Below, piece by piece: positions 58,218 through 64,000 of a stretch of 64,000 nucleotides of DNA (its first letter is position 1; every line of letters starts with the position of its first letter). The DNA is from Fragilaria radians (lineage: Eukaryota; Bacillariophyta; Fragilariophyceae; Fragilariales; Fragilariaceae): contig CAAAJI010000019.1 of NCBI GenBank assembly GCA_900642245.1, positions 305,305 through 369,304 on the forward strand, given 5' to 3'. Under the pieces are notes generated by a model, which did no database searches, was not told the DNA's origin, and saw only the letters and a program-made list of their open reading frames with translations. Made by a program: the position numbers and the translations under genes.

Positions 58218-58703
58218 TTATTTGTCTTTGATGATGATCAAGAGAGGTGCTACTTGAGCCTCAAGAGTTTGAGATTGTCTTCTGAGAAAGCCTCTTTCCA
58301 ATGAATTTTTATTGTGTGATATCTGAGAATGTTCATGGAATGCGCGGTTAGTTTTTAAATTGGCTACAGGCTGCTCTTTGAGAGCTTCTTTGAGTTTGTT
58401 CACCATCTTGATATTGACTTCATTGCCTACAATGATGGTTTGCATCAAATGGACATGGGACAAATGATCTTCGCGATTCGATTTTTCCTGATAGATGAAC
58501 TTGACTTTGACTTCTGGATTGATCATTTGGCGTTTAGGGGTGCATCTTCTTGGAGGTGTAGTGTCAGACTGATTGTCGGCATACTTGGACGTGGTACCAG
58601 GCACCTTAAACTTGGTGCGTAAACGGTTGACGGACGGAATTAAACAAAACAATTCCGAGCTAGAACCCAAATTGAAGCTTAGAAGCATATTTACATCGCT
58701 CAC
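58218..58703 (-). CDS. hypothetical protein, 161 codons, next to the retroelement
   Basis: This is an open minus-strand frame starting 11 bp from the outer edge of the copia 3' LTR. Composition is mixed, with a basic middle (RRCTPKRQM) and a KEQPVANLKTNRAFHEHSQ segment. I recognise no domain. In unit 1 the same stretch is interrupted. It could be the truncated end of a host gene or older element into which the copia element inserted, or a chance frame. Confidence 0.3.
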   Translation of the reverse strand: MSDVNMLLSFNLGSSSELFCLIPSVNRLRTKFKVPGTTSKYADNQSDTTPPRRCTPKRQMINPEVKVKFIYQEKSNREDHLSHVHLMQTIIVGNEVNIKMVNKLKEALKEQPVANLKTNRAFHEHSQISHNKNSLERGFLRRQSQTLEAQVAPLLIIIKDK

Positions 58704-58713
58704 AAAGTACTAC

Positions 58714-58998
58714 TATTGAAATTAAACTCGAGGTATGACAATTCCTTCTACAACCCTTAAGGTAGTGTCAGAGTTTAAATAGGCTTTCACAACATAGATT
58801 TACGTTGATCCTAAAATAGTTTTAAAAGAGTGAACCTATTGATCTGTTTGCTTCGTTTGCTCTATTCGTGATTCCGAATCTTGTTCGTGATTGTGGGTCT
58901 TGTTCCTGATTAATTTTGGTACTCCGTGTATGAATGTAATTGTAAATGTCATCTTTAATTCATCGTATTTGTGATTGATTGATCTTACTTATCCAACA
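58714..58998 (-). repeat. 3' LTR of unit 2 copia element
   Basis: 285 bp. It is much closer to the unit 1 3' LTR (about a dozen differences by eye) than to its own 5' LTR partner at 62570-62862. Confidence 0.85.
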
Positions 58999-59571
58999 CG
59001 CTCCTTCTGAACAAGCAGCTTTTCATTGTTCATGATAAGATCAGTGATATAGAAACATTTAATGTTAAAATGTCGTGTACGCCTTCCTGAACTTTCTTTA
59101 CCATTTGTTTCATGCTTCATAGAACTTAGGTTGTCTCTGTATGTAATATTTGAAGTAATTGTAATACCTTGAGCTTCAATGAATAATATTGTCCATAACA
59201 TTTTTGACACTACATCATCCACACTCATTAACTAAGCTTCAGTAGAGCTACGTGTGTTAATCTTTTGTTTTGTAGAGACTGAACAAATTGTACCCATCCA
59301 TAACGTCTCACTTCATTGTGTCCTGGTGTTACCACTTAACTTTTCTGGGAAATTTTCAATCATAGACTTCACGTAGGGTGTCATATCTACCTTGAGCATT
59401 CCAGGAGAGGAAAAATCAAGAATCATTGCAAGACAATCATGTCTTTTCCCACCGACAGCTTTTACTTTCCCTATTTTATCTCATGCATACGTTTCTTCCA
59501 GCCATTTCAGGAATTTGTCATTAACTTGACTGGCAATATGACTTGACTTCAAGTCATCAAAATGCCAACAC
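58999..59571 (-). pseudogene. copia RT/RNase H remnant, unit 2
   Basis: Same structure as in unit 1: the RT active-site-like loop near 59551-59571, a short RT segment, then RNase H (VVSKMLWTILFIEAQG) running into the purine tract next to the LTR. It carries additional single-base indels. Confidence 0.75.
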
Positions 59572-59605
59572 ACTGTTTCTGTGCACCATTTACAATTATG
59601 TTAAG

Positions 59606-60840
59606 CTACAAAAGGGTAGTGCTTGGATTGATTTCATCAATGTCAATCTCTCTTTCTTCTTTTTCGTTATTTTCAGCTGCTGTATCAGAAGTACTGTCTT
59701 CATCATTTTTCATGGTTGTTATTTTCATCAATTTGAAATTTTTCATTTGGATCCATTTCATCATTGTCAAGTATGCTATTGATGTCCTCCTTTTATGAAT
59801 GCTCTTCTGATTCATCCGCTTCTCCTTCGCCAGTACTGTTTTCATTGTTATTGTGGTACACCACTCCTTCAATCCAATCACTATCTTATAGTGCATGGTT
59901 GATTTGGTTGTAATCTGTAATCCAAAAGGCACGCCATCCAAGTTAGCAATGCCTTCAATTTGTTGAATTATTGCTGGAGGGAGGGGAACAGATGTTACTT
60001 GACGTCTGGTTATGATTCTGTTGGCTTGTATGTGTAATAATTCATGCCCTCCGTGTTCAATATTGTTGTAACGCAAATAAATACAATCCAGTGTTCTTGG
60101 AGCAGTGTTGTTACATGGATTAGGTTCATCTTGTTTTTGAACATATGTATCAAAACCATATTGACAATGTTTCAAATAGTCAAGATTGAACTGATGTAAA
60201 ACCATGCGTGGACTATAGTAAGGAGATACATCATGCTTTGAGGGGAAAAGTTTAACTTTTTGGAAGATTCAGTGACAAGGACTTTTACCATGACTTTTGG
60301 TAAACGGTTATATCGTAGTCGATGATATGTAGCTCTTACACATTCTTTAATGACACGGTTGTTTCGCTCAGCTTCTGGCACATGTTCTTGTGCATTTGCA
60401 TAGTTCATTTTGATATAAAAAGAAGTAGCCATTGGATCCATTAAAGTTCTAAACTCATTATCACATCAAATATTGGTCATTCGGAGACCCGAAGGTTATA
60501 CAGTTGAACTACTTCACTCAAGCATTTGGCATACACTTCTTGAGTTTGGCTTTTAATCCAAGGTGCAGTTTGATATTGTTTTTTTAGATATGGTTGTAGG
60601 AAATGGTATGCCATTAACTTTCATATCATCAATGCAAAGTGTAACAGCATATTGTGTTCTTTGGGGATTTCAATGTAGTCTTCAATTGCCGGAGTTGGAT
60701 TTTGTCTAGTGGTTTTCCCTTTCTTTACAGCCATTTCAATATCTTTGGTTGTAACAGGATTGTTCTTAATAGCATTCATACTAATAATTGCTTTCATGTC
60801 TGAAACAGATGGGTGGCATAGATAGGGAAAAATTCGCGGC
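59606..60840 (-). pseudogene. copia integrase remnant, unit 2
   Basis: Contains the VPEAERNNRVIKECVRATYH core segment (60441-60172 frame) and, after a one-base shift near 60245, a 199-codon C-terminal frame (60205-59606). That frame includes PRTLDCIYLRYNN and an acidic tail ending DEINPSTTLL, where RT should start but is deleted. Confidence 0.78.
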
Positions 60841-61094
60841 ACGTTTAGCTGTTCAAATTGACTTGGGGGTATAAAAAGCTTTATTTTCTGCAACGGTAGT
60901 GATGAATTGAGCTTGGGTTTTGTTATCAGGTTCTTGTCTTTTTTGATGAGGTGGTTTAGGGATGTAAAGCCCATTTGGATTGCGGCAGAATTTAACATGT
61001 TTATGAGGTAAATGCACAATACATACATCTTCCTTTTTAGCATCGTATGTAACTGTATGACAATGAAACATGTGAGCCATGCTAAAAATGTTTG

Positions 61095-61316
61095 TTACTG
61101 CATCTGCACTAAACCAGGCAAATCTGCCTTTTTATTTGTTGTTAGAACTCCGGCATTTGTTGTCAAGGAAAGAGTCTCATCTATATTACGCATATTGTGC
61201 ACCGTATCTGAATTACAAAATATTGTTACACTAGACTGGTTGCCCAAAAGGATCCATTTGCGCATAGCTCTTGCTTGACAAAATGGAATATGCGCTCCTG
61301 CGCATCCTGTACTCAT
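61095..61316 (-). pseudogene. copia protease remnant, unit 2 (Asp to Gly)
   Basis: KWILLGNQSSVTIFCNSD again has Gly at the catalytic Asp position, as in unit 1, with the NAGVLTTNK and DLPGLV segments downstream. Confidence 0.78.
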
Positions 61317-61700
61317 TGTAGCGTTCTCACTTAACTTTGGTGCAATTTCGGTAGCTGTGATGATTGTAAGTGACTCTGTTCTGCTTTATGTATGACCCAT
61401 GCACTTTGAAGGCGCTAATTTGTCACAACAGTAGCATTTCCCCTCAAGTTGAGCAAATGAGAGTGTAATTTCCTGCTCTTCCTTGGGCAAAGGTTTTCTC
61501 TGCTCATCGTGATTTTTGTCTCCATCCTTTTTTTTGTTTTGGGATGAAAACAATGATTACTTAAGACACAGCATCAGGGATTGTCCTTGGATATTGGTCA
61601 TTGTTAAGTGATTGCTGTGCGTGAAGTCATGTTAGGATTGTACCATATTTTGACTTGTCAGCATTGTTAAGTAAAGGAATGCAGTAAATGTTTGATAAGC

Positions 61701-61985
61701 TTAATTTCTATTTTTTCCCTGACTCTTACTGTCTGTTTCATTGTAGCGCTGCATTGCTTTCATTACCTTAGTTATAATCATTGGTCCGCCCATGTGGGAC
61801 TCAAACATATCCTTAGCAACTTGAAATCTTTTGATATAGTCTTGGAGACTCTCATATTCTTTCTGCTTTGTCCCTAATAGTGTTACATGTGCATCAAGTA
61901 TGATTGACATATCATATAAATGTTCCTGGTAGTTAAGGGCATGCTCCTTGAGTGCTTTTAAGAGCTCAATAGGATTATTTTCCAC
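61701..61985 (-). pseudogene. copia Gag remnant, unit 2
   Basis: 94 open codons beginning NPIELLKALKEHALNYQEHL and continuing through SLQDYIKRFQVAKDMF. This is better preserved than unit 1, which has a stop after QEH. It is still only a fragment of Gag. Confidence 0.75.
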
Positions 61986-62569
61986 TTTGATTCAAAGCTT
62001 GTTCTTGACTCAATTTTACTCTTCATTGCCTTGGTGCACCTTTCTCATAGCAAATGCATATGCCTTTGTTTTGTTATTTTCATACGCTAGAATTTTCTTT
62101 CGGTAAGCATCATAATCTGCTTGAAATTCCATCTCATGTTATTTGTTCACTGTTGAAGTCTAAATTGGAGTCATCACTTTGCTGTAGTGTTGGTTTGCAC
62201 AAACTTTTTTCCACATCTTGGAGATCCTTGAGTGATTGATCAATGTAGTCAATGATTTTTTAATATAATTAATAATATACTCTATAGTCATTTCATAATC
62301 TGAGGCCTTCTTTGCTGATCCAAGATAGTAGTTATAATCATTTAACCTTTCTTGATGCCTTGTTTGTTTGCCCAAGTAGGAGACTTTCCATGTGATTTTC
62401 CTAATCCCTTGATCACCTTTTTGGATGCTTGACCTCCTCTTGTTGTCATGGTTGAACTGTCAATTTTTTTCCAGTCTTCAATTGGATTGAACCTTAATCT
62501 CTTCTTCCCCAGTGTTTTATTTTGAAAATTGCTAGATTTGGTTCATCTCACCAGACTCTTGTAACATTT

Positions 62570-62862
62570 TGTTGAAGTTAAACTCAAGGTATAGCAATTC
62601 TTTCTACAACCCTTAAGGCAGTGTCAGAGTTTAAATAGGCTTTCAGAAGATAGATTTTCTTTTACGTTGATCCTAAATTTTTTTTAAAAGAGTAACCCTA
62701 TTGTTCTGTTTGCTTTGTTTGCTCTATTTGTGATTCCAAATCTTGTTCGTGATTGTGGGTCTTGTACGTAATTTAATTTTGGTAATCCATGTATGAATGT
62801 AATTGTAAATGTAATCTTAAATGTATTCGTATTTGCGATTGATTGATCTTAGTTATCCAACA
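62570..62862 (-). repeat. 5' LTR of unit 2 copia element
   Basis: 293 bp, the counterpart of 54219-54511, with the same TGTTGGATAAC start on the minus strand and TAACTTCAACA-type end. Confidence 0.85.
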
Positions 62863-63314
62863 ACGACCAATGAAGCCACATTCGTTTTTGCCTCTCCCTT
62901 ATCTTGTCATAGGAAACTTCCTTTCTTGCCACCTCCCAATATATCCGTTTGCAAAAATCGTTAGCTTCTAGTGCAATCCGCCTTTGTTCTCCAAGGAAAA
63001 TTGCCATCTTGAACTAATCATACATATATTCTTAGGAGTATAGAAGTAGCTTTTACAACCGGACAATCGGACGACGATGGAGGTGGTCATTACATTTAAT
63101 GGATCAATGCATTGCGTTACTGATGTTTCAATGGATGTTTGTCACCATACCTTAAATACATGGATTGTGACATCATAAAGTGAATTCTCTATGGTTCATT
63201 ATTCTAAGGACATTTCTTTTGTACATTATTGAAGAAAAATGCATGAGCAACACCTCCAACCAGTAATGCTAGGTCGTGCATTACTACAACAAAACTAAAC
63301 TTCTTAAATGTACA

Positions 63315-63392
63315 CCCCACCCCCTGTGGGGATCGAACCCATGATAATTGTGCTCGACCTGGTCACCAAAACTCCTACTGTGCACTCTAGTT
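63315..63392 (-). repeat. tRNA-like element, unit 3
   Basis: Third copy. The B box GGGTTCGATCCCC is intact. The inner segment matches unit 1 and not unit 2. A C-run (CACCCCACCCCC on the plus strand) expands the flank beyond the B box. Confidence 0.4.
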
Positions 63393-63441
63393 ACTGCCTT
63401 TCAAAATTCAAACTGATGACCCCCTTCTACTAATTTTCAAG

Positions 63442-64000
63442 ATGAATATGAATAGAGTTCTGTCAATACAATCACATGTCGTTTCAGGATGTAAGTTACT
63501 GTGTTGTCTTCACTGATTTCATATCAAACTCACCTTTAATATCCTCTCACATGGAAATAAGATGTTGGAAATAAGGCAGCTGTCTTCCCATTACAACTTC
63601 TTGGCTTTGATGTTGACATCATTAACTCGGTCCATTTCTCCAACCATACTGGATATCCAGGTGGCTGGACAGGAGATATCCTAAATGGTGATCAATTGAG
63701 AGCGATTCTATTAGGCTTAGAAAAGAATCGATTACTAGAAAATGGTGGCCCATTTGTTAACTGGATACATCGGTTCTGAATCCTTTTTGAATGCCATATT
63801 GGAAGTGCTAACTCTCCTTCGTAAATACGGTAAAGTTCGCTTTGTTTGTGATCCTGTACTTGGTGACGAAGGTAATTTTTATGTCACACCCGAACTTGTT
63901 CATGTATATCGGGATAAAGTCATTCCACTAGCAGACGTCGTAACTCCAAATCAATTCGAATTGGAACAATTGACTGGAATTGTAGTCCTTACCTTGGAAG
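63442..64000 (+). pseudogene. PDXK: pyridoxal kinase, frameshifted copy (unit 3, partial)
   Basis: Exon 1 (63442-63490), the intron (63491-63561) and the start of exon 2 match the intact copy at 45747. Near 63744 this copy has one extra G (AATGGTGGCC where unit 1 has AATGTGGCTC), shifting the frame about 75 codons into the protein. The remaining sequence to 64000 is otherwise well conserved, including the stretch for CDPVLGDEGN. It is either a recent pseudogene or carries an assembly error. Confidence 0.8.

Larger units (their letters stand above)
58714..62862 (-). mobile_element. Ty1/copia-type LTR retrotransposon, decayed (unit 2)
   Basis: 4149 bp, the tandem-duplicated copy of the element at 50366-54511, with LTRs at 62570-62862 and 58714-58998. 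The same flanking pentamers (ACTAC / ACGAC), the same protease Asp-to-Gly change and the same RT deletions show that it was copied with the unit, not inserted separately. Gag and the integrase C-terminal region are slightly better preserved than in unit 1. Confidence 0.9.
54579..62929. repeat. tandem array unit 2 (8.35 kb, kinase coding region missing)
   Basis: It follows unit 1 from the CACCTCCC boundary through the tRNA-like element to about 55113, then departs from it until about 55332. It resumes with the 3' flank of the kinase region and the BRO1 gene, spacer and copia element. The missing portion corresponds to about 45766-47020 of unit 1. Confidence 0.9.
62930..64000. repeat. tandem array unit 3 (truncated by window end)
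   Basis: A third occurrence of the unit start, followed by the tRNA-like element and kinase gene. It shows that the array continues beyond the window. Confidence 0.88.

Noticed and set aside
1..64000. CRISPR arrays, bacterial operons, rRNA genes
   Set aside because: No regularly spaced short repeats, no ribosome-binding sites before starts and no rRNA-like sequence. Introns with GT-AG ends show that the DNA is nuclear.

Overview
This window is nuclear DNA of a eukaryote. It is AT-rich, with short GT-AG introns (59-86 bp, zero to four per gene) and compact genes on both strands, often in convergent or divergent pairs. A stramenopile, most likely a diatom or close relative, fits best. The retroelement coding remnants at 50-63 kb resemble the Ty1/copia families abundant in diatom genomes. 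The secreted beta-propeller protein carries a Cys-rich module and a Pro/Thr-rich linker of a kind common in diatom secreted proteins. The OSCA-like channel and the Ctr9 protein have forms I associate with stramenopiles. No plastid gene, rRNA gene or convincing tRNA gene is present, so the assignment is an inference.

From 1 to 44 kb the window is ordinary housekeeping content: transketolase (-), a twin-CX9C mitochondrial-type protein (+), a tail-anchored TPR protein (-), a secreted beta-propeller protein (+), the Paf1-complex subunit Ctr9 (-) divergent from the AAA+ remodeller TRIP13/Pch2 (+), a two-RRM protein (-), a five-exon OSCA/TMEM63-like channel (+), a TrmA-type tRNA uracil-5-methyltransferase (+), a presenilin (+), an atypical protein kinase (-), a second presenilin (+) and COG8 (-). 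Several gene-poor stretches of 2-4.6 kb separate them. One of these contains a decayed copia RNase H fragment.

From 45.24 kb to the end the window is a tandem array with at least three units. The full unit is [tRNA-like element - pyridoxal kinase (+) - BRO1-domain gene (-) - 2.1 kb spacer - 4.15 kb copia retroelement (-)]. Unit 1 (45242-54578) is complete. In unit 2 (54579-62929) the kinase coding region is replaced by about 200 bp of unrelated sequence and a 20-N assembly gap. Unit 3 (from 62930) runs off the window and its kinase carries a +1 frameshift. The retroelement has clear LTRs (285 and 293 bp), a near-perfect 5-bp target duplication, a catalytic Asp-to-Gly change in the protease and the same internal RT deletions in both units. 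Its LTRs differ from each other far more than the units do, so insertion and decay came before the tandem duplication.

The most interesting points are: the array and its asymmetric gene fates (BRO1 kept open, kinase broken in two of three units); the presenilin pair, in which one copy has a 63-bp intron exactly where the other has none; and two lineage-specific inserts in Ctr9 that resemble each other.
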